Below, in pieces: positions 25,200 to 38,309 of a stretch of DNA of 64,000 nucleotides. Origin of the DNA: Branchiostoma floridae (lineage: Eukaryota > Chordata > Leptocardii > Amphioxiformes > Branchiostomatidae); NCBI RefSeq assembly GCF_000003815.2, contig NC_049996.1, forward strand, positions 9,186,359 to 9,250,358. The letters run 5' to 3'. The notes beneath the pieces are model-generated. The model saw only the letters and a program-made list of their open reading frames with translations. It ran no database searches and was not told the DNA's origin. A program made the position numbers and the translations under genes. The first letter of the stretch is position 1, and each line of letters opens with the position of its first letter.

Positions 25200-28110
25200 T
25201 AAGTTTTATTTTCATTCATTAGAGGAAGGAAAGTAGGAAATGACGATTTTTCCGTCTCTCTTTCATCAACTTAATGAAGAATACAAACAACACAACTTAG
25301 TCTGTGCACCGGTTCTTTTCCGCTCTTCCGCAGAAAACAAGCACTTCCATAAAAGGAAGAAAGTGGTCCTCCAATTTGGATGTCCCCCTGATTAACACTA
25401 TAAATAGGTATCTTGTATCCTCTATAGACACCATACACCAGGATTGGTTATCTTCGAAAGGTGCAGTCTGGCTGAAAATAGCCCAAACGACGCACATTCC
25501 CATCCGAAGACAGGAAGCCACAGGAGCTCGTCTGGAAACAAGAGTCTTTTCGGAAGAACTGAATCCTTTTCTTCCTCAACAAAACCCACCGAAATAATGA
25601 ATCCGGAGATGATACTAGAGAAATTGATCTAATACAGCGTCTTGTGGTAGATTCTTACAATCTTTCGGACACGTAAGCCATGTTTTAATCAACAACACCC
25701 CCCGCAAATCCATTTGCAAAGAAGAGAGAAGACGCCATTTTGGGAAAAAAATGTTTAAACACCGTAGATCAGCTATGTACCTAAGTCTCCACTTTGAAGA
25801 AACGAATAATATTGTTTTGGGAAATTTCACTAATAGATGTTCAAATTTTCAGACGTACGAAACAGTGTTAAAACTTTGTTCTTTTCTTTGACGTAGCTTC
25901 ACTGCTTATTATCGCTCTATTACAGATATCTGCACGTTGATTCTCAGTTTTCTCTTTGAAATCTATCCACTTTAGGGACACTTAGCTTAAAGTACAAACT
26001 TTTTGACAGGCTCCTTTCATATGGTTTCTTTGTGGCTTTGAATTTGACATCGTGGACATAGTTTTGCAATCAGTATGTCAAGGAACTCGTATTAGAGATA
26101 CCGGAACATTAGCTAAAGCATGATAAGGTGGGAAAAGGTGGAGCTAGGGGCCAGGGCCTGGACGGGACACTTATGCAGGTAGTCAACTTTTAACACTCAG
26201 TTCTTACTAGTAGGTATTTCAAAGTTCTTTTCCAAAGATGATGATCGTTTATGTACATGTATATGTTGAGGTCGTTGACTTATAGGTCGCGCTTTTTTGT
26301 TTTTGTTGTGGCGTGTATCCGAAACTAGGTTAAACGGTTTCTTTTACGTGGATTAAGTTACAACCAGTATGTCCAAATTCTAATTATGGTCATCTTCTTG
26401 ATTGCACAGGGCTAAATTCTTGCAAAAAATAGATGAAACGTCTTCGTATACATTTCATCAAATAAAGTGGGAGCAAAGTTTGCCTAAAATAAGCTTAACA
26501 TGTTTTTTCGCCAGGAAATAGCACATCGTGCATCCAAAATAACTGACGTACTGAAAATTTAATCACAGGACCAGAAACTAATACCAAACCTAGGACTTTC
26601 AATACACATAGTAGCTCCATAGTTTAACTAAACTGGACATTCGATTCGACCCTCAGAAAGTTAGAATATCTGACGCTATACACACTTGAAATTTTTACAA
26701 GATATAAACAAGATACAAAGACACGCCCTTACCTTTTCCTCTCCTTCCAAAGTCACTGTTCACGTGGAAAGTAGAGACTCGTAAGAATCCGCACAGATCG
26801 GCACATCATGGGGACTGTTTATATAGTGTCCAGAAGACCATTAGCTCGCCTACACCCCCAAACCCTGTCGTCCTTAGTTCGTCCATTGTCTTGTACCCTT
26901 GAGGCTATCGACCGTTCTCATTTCCTTTGTCAGATTTTTACCAAACATTTAGACACAGTTTTTCTACCCAAATTCATCTTTTGTCTACGCTTTTGCGTCA
27001 TGTACTGGCTCTCATTGACATGTTTCTTGGAGCTATAAGTGATGACCATCGCTCAAACAACGGAAAATATAACATTGGTCATCATATTTGGGGTCCTAGG
27101 GTTATAAAAGTTTGTCTAAAGTGCCCTTAAAACTTAGGATTACGTACATGCAAGTAGTATGTGTTTTGTACATCAGTTCTTGCGTGTTAAGAGAGGTGAT
27201 TATGGTTGGAAAACGTTTAACTTTCAGTGAAGAACCATCTGTTTTCGTGCAACGAAAGTTACCAGGCCCTTACTTCCAACCATCTACTCCTGTAAACTTT
27301 ATTCTCAAGAGTCATAATGTCCTTTCAAAAATGTGGACGTATAGCCGGCGCCTCCGTGTATGTGGGAGCTTTAAGGCGTCAATCCTCTGCACTTAAAAGA
27401 ACCCATCACACTTATCAATAATAGTAATCATAAAGGTGACCGGTCGTGCTTGTACGGATACGTGAGCCGTAGCAAAGCCGCATTATGCTACAAGCTGACG
27501 AAAAGGCGTCTGAGGTTCATCCGCGGAACCTTTTTACGTACATTTCAGTACTATTTTGGTCCTTTCCTTGGTGCTGAAATCACAGTTTTCCAATAGGAAA
27601 GCAGCTGTCCATATGGAAATATAGTAGAGACATACAGTGTTATACATCGCCGTTGGGGTTATGCATATACATGTCTTACTGTATATACATATACAGGAAG
27701 ATAAGCTAAGTATTCGTATCATTTTATAATAGTGTATGTGGTCAACACGGTAACAGTTGTATCTATATCTGTGTAGCCGTTATAACCGCCCTTCAGCATA
27801 ACAGACCAGCCGGCGCGGCAGCAGCTGGTTATATTACACTGAACGACCTGTACATGTCTCACCTCACTTTTACACATCTATCTGCAAATGTTGGTGATCC
27901 TAGTTGATATGATTACAACTGTGTGTAGTGCATATTCGTCTATCATGTCGTTCTGTCATCTCTTTTCGCTCGGAAAGACTCGTCCTGTATGTTTCACTTG
28001 CGCTTTAGCTGGCTGCAATATGACTCTCTGACTACTGGAAGATATCAAAGGTGTTCACTCAGAGAAGATATGTGGGAGAGCAGGCTTTCTCCCGTAAAAA
28101 TAGAGCAGAA
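25200..28110. other. Intergenic, no gene recognised
   Basis: Short frames only (up to 97 codons) without motifs or splice support. Includes one copy of the repeat shared with 16225 (27800-27858). Confidence 0.5.
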
Positions 28111-28116
28111 ACTTAC

Positions 28117-28400
28117 ACATGACCAAACGCCGAGGCCAGGGTCGCACGCAAGGCTAGCCGTTACGAGATCGAGAGGTACTAGGTCGGATGTTGGATTCCT
28201 AACATTCTTAGCTAGATGTTGTGTCCTTGGGAAATGCATTTTACATGACTTTCTTCTCTCAGCCTAGTGTCAAAATGGGTACTTGACTTCGGTTTGGGGA
28301 GTAGAAGGCCGTGGAAGGAGAGGCATGGGCTCCACCATTCAACCCAGCTGCCTCTGACGGCCTCAACAAGGCGTCGGGATTATATATATAATTTGTAAGT
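28117..28400 (+). mobile_element. SINE with deuterostome-type core
   Basis: GTTGTGTCCTTGGGAAATGC followed by ATTTTACATGACTTTC and CTCAGCCTAGTG is the conserved central domain found in many deuterostome SINEs. A tRNA-like head may lie in 28117-28200 (GGCTAGCCGTTACGAGATCG). A GGAGGCATGGGCTCCACC-like tail follows in altered form. Boundaries are approximate. Confidence 0.5.
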
Positions 28401-28950
28401 TCTGTCCTACACTGTATTGTCATTGTAACAAAGGCTGTTTCTATCCACACATAGCTAAACATTTCACATCCTTCCTCAACGAAAGTTTCACCTACGCGGA
28501 TGATGAAACTTAACCTGACGTAAAGTCATCTCGCCAAAGTGTCGTGGGAAATGATCATGACCATTTTGAAACCGTTACCCAGTCTGTCTCGGGGCCTTAG
28601 GTCCATACCGCCTCCATAGAACACCTGATGACGTACTCTATCCTTAACGTGGGCACCCTGTATACGTAAGTTCCGCTCCAAACTTTTAAATGTTGTATCA
28701 CAAGCGGATTCAACACCTACATAATTCTATTTATATCACTTCATGTGACACTAATCTAGACATACGTAGTTCCTCCGCCGGCACGTCCTCTTAAAGCGAG
28801 AAAAGCGTCGAAGAGATGATCAGTCAAGAAACGAAAAGCACCGAAATGGTAATGGCATCATGTAGTCATGTTCAGGCTAGGCGTACCCGTAGGCGTACCC
28901 GTATGGCATGTATGATGCTTTTCTATGACTAAAGCTTCGTGTTTCATGAT

Positions 28951-28992
28951 ACACACAGACAGACAGACAGACAGACACACACACACACACAC

Positions 28993-29051
<59 letters not shown>

Positions 29052-29069
29052 CTCTCTCTCTCTCTCTCT
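28951..29069. repeat. Compound microsatellite (ACAG)n(AC)n(TC)n
   Basis: Pure simple-sequence tract: ACAG repeats, a long AC run with one GC interruption, then TC repeats. Open frames across it are artefacts of the repeat. Confidence 0.95.
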
Positions 29070-30110
29070 TAAACGGTAGGAATTTCAGAATCATTAAACA
29101 TTTTAAGTCCAAATAACGTTACTCAATGTCATTAACGTCATCAATTATCTTTCATGAACAACAGGTGGTTCGCATGATATTACGTATTCTAAACAGGTGT
29201 TCCCGTGATGCACCGTAAAGTGGACGAGGTGCAAATGGCGTCTGTGTAGCAGAAGAAGAAAAACTTTGGTCAGAATTCGTCCCAGGAAGACGGACTACGT
29301 CCGTTTTAGGTCGTAAGTAGTACCTGAATATGTCCTTTATATTCTCCTGACCATTACAGGTAAAGGTCTATGAAAGAGGGTTAAGTTTCGCTGTAAAAAT
29401 GAGAAGCTTCTCCCGGCCATATGATGGTATGTATATCAGGGGCCTCTACAAGCGCAATGGCTTATGGGTCTGAGTGAAGGGTAAACATCAATCTCCAAGC
29501 AGATGTAGGGATGGGAAATTGGAACTTTTTTGGCTGCCCCATTTTTTAGACAAATGCAATCTATTTTGTACTGTTTCAACTGCAAGTTACACTTTCGTGT
29601 CTTAGTTAATGTCATGTATTTTCTATGAAATGAATGATTTTAAATGTTGGGGTCTTGCTTGCTGTGACAATTTAATTTTTTTGACATGATCACAACAGAA
29701 AAACTTTCAATGATATTGAAACTTTTTCTGAACATTGTACGTTGCAAGATGCGGAAATATGCATAGCATCTACATTCTATCTCGAAGTTCTAGTAGCTTT
29801 TCTCAGCCTGAATGATGCTTCACACAAACTTACAAGCCGGTATCTAACATTATATGTAAATCTTTGTCTTTATTTCCTCAAAATCTGAAATAACTGTAAC
29901 AGAACAACAGGAATTGTTGTGCCAGTGGATAAATGGGTTTATTTCAATGAAATGACATCATTGTTAGTCACGTGCCTCTTTAGTCAGTCTGAGATCTGGA
30001 CTGGTTGGGCTGTGAATAAATGCTGCTCCGTGAGTTGTTCCATCAGCAGCCTTTGGTCACTGAGTGGCGTAGGACTTAAATACAATACCCATCTCAACGC
30101 TTGTCTCACA
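29070..30110. other. Intergenic, nothing recognised
   Basis: No coding frame, RNA gene or repeat could be supported in this stretch. Confidence 0.45.
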
Positions 30111-30114
30111 TGTA

Positions 30115-30457
30115 CAGGGCCCAAAATACTTTTTTCAGCCAGGTTGTTCTAGTGGCAACCTGAGTCAAAAGCCAGGTTGTGCCATCAACATTTCAGGTTG
30201 CCCCACTTTCAAATTGTTACTCTCTTCAAATCAGCTACTTTTTCATTATCTTTTCTTCCAGTTATATGTAACTATGTAATATGTTTATGTTATAAAAAAA
30301 TAAATACAAAAGCTTATGCATGCATAGGTAGGGGAAAAGCAGTGTTCCATTGGCAAAATGTCAGGTTGCTCAGTGTGCAACCTTGGTTTAAAATTAAGTT
30401 GCGCAAAGCAAAATGGGGTTGCATTTTCAAGTGGGCAAGTGGGTATTTTGAGCCCTG
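30115..30457. mobile_element. CAGGGCTC-family inverted-repeat element, copy 2
   Basis: It starts CAGGGCCCAAAATAC and ends GTATTTTGAGCCCTG (inverted ends). It is flanked on both sides by ATGTA (30110-30114 and 30458-30462), a 5-bp direct repeat. The inside is built from CAACCTG / CAGGTTG words in both orientations. Confidence 0.7.
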
Positions 30458-30789
30458 ATGTAACTTTGCATTATGATATGATTTGGTTTGACATGATTTG
30501 CTTATGTCTCAGGGGCCTTTACCTTCGACATGTTACTCACAATTCCTTCAATATTTAATGTTGTAGGTATAAAACTGAGATTTCAGCACCAAGGACAGGA
30601 CCAAAGTAATGCTGAAATTTTCCTTATCAATCATGCTAATGAAGTCATAATTTACACACCATTACATCAGTCTTTGTTAAAGTCCGCAGCTGAAATGCCC
30701 CCTGTAGTTCCAAAGAAAGCTGCTAGATGCCCCAAATTTATGTCACTTCTTTCTGACCACAAGAACTATTTCATTGATAACAAGATATC

Positions 30790-30975
30790 AAAACTGGAAG
30801 TTCCATTGCAGTACAGGGGGCCAGAAAGACACTAGGGGCCCATAATCTAATATCAAGGTCTCATTAAAACTTACCACATACAAAATCAATTACCACTATC
30901 AAAACAGTCCATCCATCTCAAGGTAGTGTGTTTACAGATGGACAGACAAACACGCACACAATGACTGACAAAGAC
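30790..30975 (+). repeat. Dispersed repeat shared with 45385-45540
   Basis: AAACTGGAAGTTCCATTGCA followed by GTAC, then CTTACCACATACAAA and an ACAGA...CACAC stretch, corresponds to AGCTGGAACTTCCACTGCAG TACC, CCTACCACAAACCAAATATC and ACAGACACACATAC at 45385-45540. Likely part of one interspersed element; the 101-codon frame at 30530-30835 overlaps it and is not taken as a gene. Confidence 0.5.
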
Positions 30976-31578
30976 ATAACCTTCTGTCCGAAAGTAATGA
31001 GAATCTGTTTCACCAAATTGAATACCAAGGCAAGGCTCAGGCTGCCCCATGCTTCTAGTGAAGTATACCAAGTGATGTCAACAATGCTTCAGACTGTTTT
31101 CCTGTGGAAATTTTTTACTTGTTTAGTGGTTTTGGTACTTGAAGCCCCACACCAGAAGAGAAACAAAACCACTCATGTTATTTTATGGGTGATATTGCTA
31201 AAATGAACCAGTTATTTCTCTGCTACGCTGCTGATTTTTATGGAAGTTTCCTGCCATGTGGTCTTATGATTCTCATAAATGCTGTCACTTCTGAGCTTCT
31301 TTACTGGCAGACATTCATAGGCAGGTAGCTTCAACTATCTTATATGTAGGTAGGGTTCTAAAATGCCAAATAGATTCCTTTGTAGCAGATTGTACTAATT
31401 GTTTTGAGCATTCTCAGGTTTTTACAGACAATTGAGTTCAGGTACTAACTGTACTTCTAAATGTAACTATAATTTCAACCTAATATCATTTGGACCTGAA
31501 CCGTGTCTGTATTGGTACCCGACCGTAACAGGGTTGATAACAAATTGTAACCAATTTTCTCTTCACACATCCATGTAG

Positions 31579-32651
31579 TTGTCCATATCCTGAGAGTCAG
31601 CCAGCTGTGCAGGTGCTCCTGTCCTGATGAGATGAGACTTGTGATGACAGAGGCACCAGGTGATCAGATACAGGAGTATCAGGTTAGGTGAGAAATATCT
31701 CAGTTCTGCAGATTGACTGTCATTTACTTGATATCATATGAGACAAGTGTGTAACTTGTAATGTCTATATACTAGTTAGGTGGTTGCTGACTGCTGCAGT
31801 AGTGAGGATTCCTGTCTGAACCTGACAAGACTGGATTGGTGATTTGACGACGCAAGAGGCATATCAGGTTAGAAAAATCTGAATTCTGCATTTTACCAAC
31901 AATTTCCTTTGTGCTATTTGCAACAAATGTGTGACTTCTAATGTCTGTATAGTCGGGTGGCTGCTGACTGCTGCAGTAGTGAGGACTCCTGTCTGAACCT
32001 GACAAGACTGGATTGGACCAGACCAGGTGACTTGCAGACCAAAGAAGAGTAGTAGGTGAGAAAAATGTGAATTTTGCATTTAATGTACAATTAACTGTGT
32101 ATCATTTGTGACGAGTGAATAATTTATACTGTCTATAGTTAGGTGTCTGCTGACTGCTGCAGTAGTGAGGACTCCTGTCTGAATCTGACAAGACTAGATT
32201 GGACCAGACCAGACCAGACCAGACCAGGTGATTTGAAGACAGAAAAGCAAGACATCCACAGGTGAGAAAATGCTTTTCAATATGTATATCACCTTGTACC
32301 CAAATTTCTTTCTCTACATGTATAACACTCAAGAAATAACAGACAACCACCAACATCAAAAAAGATTTTCAATTGGCTTTACTTTAAATGAAGAACTAGC
32401 ATAGATATTTTATCAGGAAGACCAAAATGATAGGCCAATCCATATGTTTACTGTCTTTTTTTTGCTTGCTTATTGCCTATTCTTACATGTACCTTGTACT
32501 AAATCATCTTTTCACATCGTTAAGTGTGGCCTGATGGCCAGCTGTCCTATCGTTCCTGTTGTGACTGGGAGAATCTTGTGACGACCAGTGACTTTTGTCT
32601 GAACCAGACCAGAGGAGGGCTCAGCAAACCAGCTGATGTAAGTTTGTACAG
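31579..32651 (+). repeat. Tandem array of five exon-like cassettes
   Basis: Five units, each with an acceptor-like AG and a donor-like AG|GTGAGA or AG|GTTAGA: 31579-31687, 31776-31867, 31953-32055, 32139-32261, 32525-32651. The middle three are close copies (GACTGCTGCAGTAGTGAGGA, then TCCTGTCTGAA and CTGACAAGACT), 177-186 bp apart, and the outer two are diverged. One + strand frame gives ADCCSSEDSCLNLTRLDW in the middle units and CCDW...CLNQTR in the last, but stop codons break it (TGA in unit 2; TAG at the start of units 2 and 4). A further exon-like block is 33393-33471, and a long 3' block from 34190 ends at an AATAAA at 35524. Best reading: exons of a + strand non-coding RNA or of a decayed Cys-rich secreted protein gene. 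Confidence 0.5.
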
Positions 32652-34189
32652 GTGAGACAATGCTTTACAACTTACTACTTAAGTTTGTTGTTTGGGGTGT
32701 TAATATTACATTTTAAAAAACTTTGGACAGCTTTGTCCCAGTGTGCCAGTCCTCCCTGCGGTAGATATTGTACAGTCCCTAACTAGCTGTCAGACAGTCA
32801 GAAAATATGCCTTCTTGTTGTCTGAATGGAAAGCTTGAATGTGGCAAATATTGCCTGGTCATTAATATTCACTTGTTTAATATCAAGTGCCAGATTTTGT
32901 AGATAGAGGGCATCATTAAATGCTGACCAAACATACAAAGAAACTGTTATCCTATCACAAAAAGAAACAAGCTTATTTGTGCATGTCATACCGCCCGGCG
33001 GGCACTGCTTTTTGATCATATCAGACATTTGCAGGCACTGGGCATTAATTGGCTTGTGTGGAATGACGCAAGTTCATCAATATTTATAAGCAGACAGGAA
33101 GCGGGGTCGACTTTGAGTAGGAAAAATCAGATCCACCTGCTTTTGTCAATCATCCGTAACTTAGATATTTCTTTTTGTTAGAGACTCTAAAATTAAATAA
33201 AATTTCAGCTTGATCTTTGTTTTTTCCCTGCCCAAAATAAATTGAACAATGTTAGGTAGGACCTTTTGTAAGCTTGCAGCTAGTAATTTGACTTTTGTAG
33301 CTACCTGGTTTCTGTAGGGTATTTATTAGTTTTTTGTGTGCCAGTGAACTAAATACTGACTGTTGTTTTCTCTCTCCACATGACTCATGGAGGATTCTCT
33401 TCCCAAAGAAGAAAGGACCAGACTTTTCCCAGCAAAGCAGTGAGAGAAGACACGGGCAGTTGTGAGTATAGTTTATTTGTTTAGCAACAAAACATTTTCC
33501 AACACTTGCTGACATTACAACCAGTCACTTAGCATCTGACTCATCCACATCGCAACCGTTTCCCCACAAAAGACTCCACTCAGACCTTTACATGCATAGA
33601 CCACACTACAGCATCTTCCTCAAACACTTAGCCAAAATTTTACACAGTACGTCACACCTTCGTGCAGTCACTTAGGAAATCTACACATAAGTTTTCACAT
33701 TGGAGTAGCTTCCCTAAACACTTAGAATAATTTTACTCCTGTCAGCCATGCATACAGTGTGCTCCCCAGGGGAGGTCTTTGCTAAGCTGAAGACCCGGTG
33801 CTTCGAAACACCAGCATACCTTGGCAATGACTGATCAGGTAAATAACTTAGAATTAAAAACATAAAAAAAACTTAGTAAATAAAATAAACAAATACACAT
33901 ATATATAAGCAAACTTAATTTGTTTATTTTATTTACTATGTGTATACTTGATAAATAGATAGAAAAAAAACAACATAATATATACACACACAAACCAACC
34001 ACCCCCTTACTATTTTGAGAACGTGTATATTATGCGCACTATCTCCCAGGAATACTGACATCAAGCAACCAAACCTAGCGTCTAAGCCTGGAGAAGAAAA
34101 CCTCTGGGCCAGGGTAAAAAAAATCCACAAAGCCCCTCTCCGTTAGCGTAGAAGTCCTGATGACAAACAATCAAATTATTTGTCAACAG

Positions 34190-35545
34190 GACTCCTTCAC
34201 GGAATCAGAGTCATGTGTAAGTTAGAACCCTGGGACAGAAGTTCCTCCTCCAGGCTAAGCCCAGGAAGTAGAAATTGTCATACAGAAAGAGAGAAATTGT
34301 CATACAGAAAGAGAGGAATTGTGTTTTCTCATGCAGTGATATCAAAATTTGGTACCACTATTTATGTACTTGAAACAATTCAAACCTCCTGGTCCAACAT
34401 CCAGGCCTAGTCTCATACTCATCAAATAAAGTCTGTCAGTGTAACATATCACTGTCAAACTCTGCTTGATCAACATGAGACAAGCCCTAAATTTTGCAAC
34501 AGGTGGTTGGTATTGCTTACAACCACAAAAACAGTCATAACAAAGTCTGATGTCTACATGACTTAAAGAAATTGGCCAAACAAAACTAAACCCATCATTT
34601 TCTCAGATTATTCACTCAAAAGTTTTCTCCTTTACAACTCCTTTAAGTATTGAATGTGTCACATTTCAACTGCTTCTCTGCACTACTTGTTCCGACCTAT
34701 CTAGACCTAAACTAGTTAATATTGCTTTAGATTTGATGTCAAACTGTCTGTCTCAATGTAAACTATTTGCTGATTCACTCAGTGTAATTATGTGTCAGAC
34801 TATCTACAATACATTTCAGACCTACTATGTGTGAACTGTTGATTACAAATGTTGTGAAAATTGACTAAAACCATGTCAACCTGCCTGTCTACTGTATCAT
34901 TTAATTGTACCTCCATTATCTGTGGCTTGGCTAGTCATTACAAGTAGAAAACAACTTCAGAGTATATAATCCTGGTGAAAAGAATAGATGTACTTTTGTT
35001 TGGCCAATTTCTTACACACAATTCCTCTCTTTCCAACATCACACACAGCTTACCTGTAGTACATTTTACTCTACAGAAAGAAAGTACAACATTGCCTTTT
35101 CCATTTCCTGTAGAGCAGTGGGACATATTTCCAACAGTCATAATGTAACCAAAGTATTTCCCCTGAAATCCACTTCTTCACTTACTTGTTCCAATTGTTC
35201 TTTCTGAAAAACATGTTTTCATCAATTCTGACTGTAATATACTTGATTGTGCTATCTACTCACAAAGCTAATAAAATATCTGTAGTTTTTGTATTTACAA
35301 ATGTAAGTGATGTACATGATAAACGTTAAGGAAATCTGTGTACATTTTGTAAGACTGAAGACTTTTGCTTTAAGTTTCTTTTTGTATTATTCTGCTTTGC
35401 ATAAATTCATAATCTCGAAGATGTTGGTATAGCAAAGCATCATGGAATTTGTTTAATAATTTTTGGTCAACAATGCTACCACTGCCATGTGTTTTTGTAA
35501 CATTTCATCTATGTTTTTGTAACAATAAAAACAATAATTGAACTG
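34190..35545 (+). ncRNA. Possible 3' terminal exon of a + strand non-coding transcript
   Basis: The block begins after an acceptor-like TTATTTGTCAACAG and ends shortly after AATAAA (35524-35529). It has no meaningful open frame. The grouping with the exon-like cassettes at 31579-32651 and 33393-33471 is inference from strand, order and splice-like signals only. Confidence 0.25.
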
Positions 35546-35559
35546 ACATTGTCTGAATC

Positions 35560-36430
35560 ACTTCTTTAATTTGTCCTAGAGAAAGCTATAGAAAGTTAGG
35601 TTCCTTTTTAATTATGTCTATCTATAATCGTGATAGTAAAGAGAAGGTTTGTATGCATCATTAGATTGTTGTGATTAAAATTCATATGCAGGAATTACTA
35701 CTGTAACAGGAATTACTACTATAACAGTATTGCCATTGTCGCTTTCCATTTTGTTTTCTTTGTTATGTCTGATGCATGTTCCTAAAGATTATGATTTTAC
35801 CTTTTACCCATTTAAGACGAATAGGAATTTTATCAATTTCCTGTTTTCACTCAATTATTTATGTACATGTGTCACTAATAGTTGGACTGCAGTTTTGAAT
35901 TCTGTTATTGTTTAGAATCTCATCACTAATTATCCATATTTTGTACTACACATTAAATGATTCTGCTAAACATGTTGTTCCTGTAATAATTTGACTGCTT
36001 CACTGTGCAGATTTCACTTTCTTTACATAAAGAACAGTTTTCATTTCATAAATGGATGAAAAATTAATGACTTTTAAAAAGAAGACATCAGGGAAAATAG
36101 TTTTGGTTGTAATGTTTGGAAATACACCCCATTGCCATACAGAATGAAACAACAGACAATATAAGAAGTGCTCTCCTCCAATAGGAAAATGTAATGTGCT
36201 CTCCACCATATCTGAAATAAAATATTAGTCACAACCTTAAACTAGATGTTAGTAAAAGAAATGAGAACTCTTTCAGAAATGACGACAAAATGCAGGGAAG
36301 GCTACTTTTAACAATGGTGTTTGGAACCAAGAATTCAGATGACTGCAAACTATTGCCCTTTCCCAACATTTTTGTTGTCATGTTTGAAAGAGTTCTAAAG
36401 CAAAAATCAACTCACTGTCAAGTCTGATGT
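35560..36430. other. Intergenic, nothing recognised
   Basis: AT-rich DNA. I see no gene, RNA or repeat that can be supported. Confidence 0.45.
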
Positions 36431-36434
36431 TCTC

Positions 36435-36668
36435 TTGTCTTGAGCCGACAGGTCCCACAGCACACAGGAATGTGGTCAGGTCCTCCTGGAATATGGACAG
36501 GTACACAGGATAGCTGACAGGAACATGAACAGGTCCTCCTGGAATATGGAGGTACACAGGATAGCTCACAGGAACTAGACTGGTCCTCCTGGAATATGGA
36601 CAGGTACACAGGATAGCTGACAGGTCCCACAGCACACAGGAACATGGACAGGTATACGGTATCAGCAT
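36435..36668 (-). repeat. Short tandem repeat, possibly in an exon
   Basis: About three to four copies of a ~55-bp unit containing TCCTCCTGGAATATGGACAG and GTACACAGGATAGCT, framed by TCCCACAGCACACAGGA at both ends. On the minus strand the block lies between an acceptor-like CACCCTAG (36669) and a donor-like GACA|GTGAGT (about 36413). It is open in one frame (SYPVYLSIFQEDL-type repeats), so an expressed exon cannot be excluded. Confidence 0.5.
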
Positions 36669-36739
36669 ATCCTAGGGTGTCAAAGAAAAACTTATTCAGA
36701 AAAATTACCTGCCAAATGTACATACACCTGTCCATCAAT

Positions 36740-37900
36740 ATTCACAGAACATGCATGTTATCAAACAATAATAAAGCTTATTGCAAATTAAACCAGCAAT
36801 ATACATTCATAGTATTCACAACATTTGTTAAAGTTCTAAAACCTGCTTTGAGTTGGGGGTAAGAGCACATTCAGGTAAAAGTAAACGAAAAACATGATGG
36901 CCAAACATCAGAATAATATCACATTAATGTAAATTTTAAAATACATCTCACATAATATAGCACTTAAACAATGACCATATGACAGGATAGCATACATCTC
37001 ATGTTAGCAGAACATTCATTAGTATGCAGGTCAAAAGCATCACAGCATCAATGAAATACGTCAGACCTACATCTGAACAGTTATCAACACATAAAATACA
37101 TGTCAAATATCAAAATTCAAGCACAGATCATATTCACAGAACACATCTAATAAGAGATAGGATATACTTAACAAACAGTTTGACAGTAAACAGCATGTGT
37201 AAGTTCATTAAGGCTTTAAGCTTATGAATTCCCATAATCAAAAATGTGCATTCTGTAACATGCAAATGTAGAATACAAAAAAAAAAGACATCTATCAACT
37301 TAAGAACATGGACATAAAACCAGCTCAGAAATTGATGTTAAAAAAGCAACTCAGAAGTAGCCTACCATGACCTGTTCCATTGAATCACATTCAGTTAGAA
37401 TTGTCAGGACATGAAACATTTGGTCAAACACTTACATGTATTACTGCAATAAAAGTATTACTCATTTACTGTGATGAATAAGTGGTTAAAAGAGCATGTC
37501 AAACTTACATCATTATGATTCATCATCAAAAATAAACATGAAACCAGTTATCATTCTGAAAGATGTTCAAGAAATGTTAAGTACATTGTGTAAAACTATC
37601 AAACGTTATCAAAAGTATCATTACAAACACACAGCAACTGAAATATGCAGACATAATGTAACATGTACTAAAAATGTTCATGATGATTCCAAATAGTTCT
37701 CACCATTTTACCTGAAAATTCTATACTTTCTTAAAGTAAAGTGGAAATTGTATGTAGAACCACTGCTGATCCTGAATCTTGCAACACCAGAGGCAGTGTG
37801 ATACTGACATGTTCAACTGGAGTAAAGTCACCAGAACAACTTTGTACACCTGTCCAGACCCAATATAAATGTTGTCCTTACCTGAACATGGCGTTCTACA
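36740..37900. other. Intergenic, nothing recognised
   Basis: A- and CA-rich DNA with many ACAT words but no clear unit. No gene is supported. Confidence 0.45.
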
Positions 37901-37904
37901 CTTA

Positions 37905-38305
37905 CCTGTTAGACATCATCATCATCATCATGGGTTACCCCCATATAACCCCGCAAGGGGCAAAGTAGGGGGGGAGCTGAGGTCCCGGGTTAGGGCGGGC
38001 AGCCCTCCTGCCTGGCGCGGAAGCTCTCAACTGTGGGAGCGCTTACTACCGCGCCAGGCAGGGAATTCCACTCCGGAATTGTTCTAGGAAAATATGAGTA
38101 CTTGTATGTGTCTGTTCTTGCAAAGATTGGTTTGTACTTATGTTGATGGCTGCCTCGGGTTCGCCCTTGGGTCGGAATCATTAGGTTCTGTGTGTCTATG
38201 TTAATCTTGTTGTTAACTAACTTATAAAAGAAGGTGAGGCGGGCGTTCCTCCTCCTTTCGGAGAGAGGACGCCACTGCAGGTCATTGAGCATTTGTGTCA
38301 CGCTG
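37905..38305 (-). mobile_element. 5'-truncated LINE, 3' end with (GAT)n tail
   Basis: The minus-strand frame 38301-37990 ends a reverse-transcriptase protein: MLNDLQWRPLSERRRNARLT, FFYKLVNN, FPRTIPEWNSLPGAVVSAPT and VESFRARQ, the characteristic C-terminus of CR1/L2/Jockey-type LINE ORF2 proteins. A short 3' UTR and a (GAT)n tail (37917-37931) follow. The RT and endonuclease parts are missing, as in usual 5' truncation. Confidence 0.75.
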
Positions 38306-38309
38306 CTAG

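Noticed and set aside
25304-25632. Overlapping + strand frames of 97 and 62 codons upstream of the helix-rich gene
   Set aside because: No start context, domain or splice sites; composition looks random.
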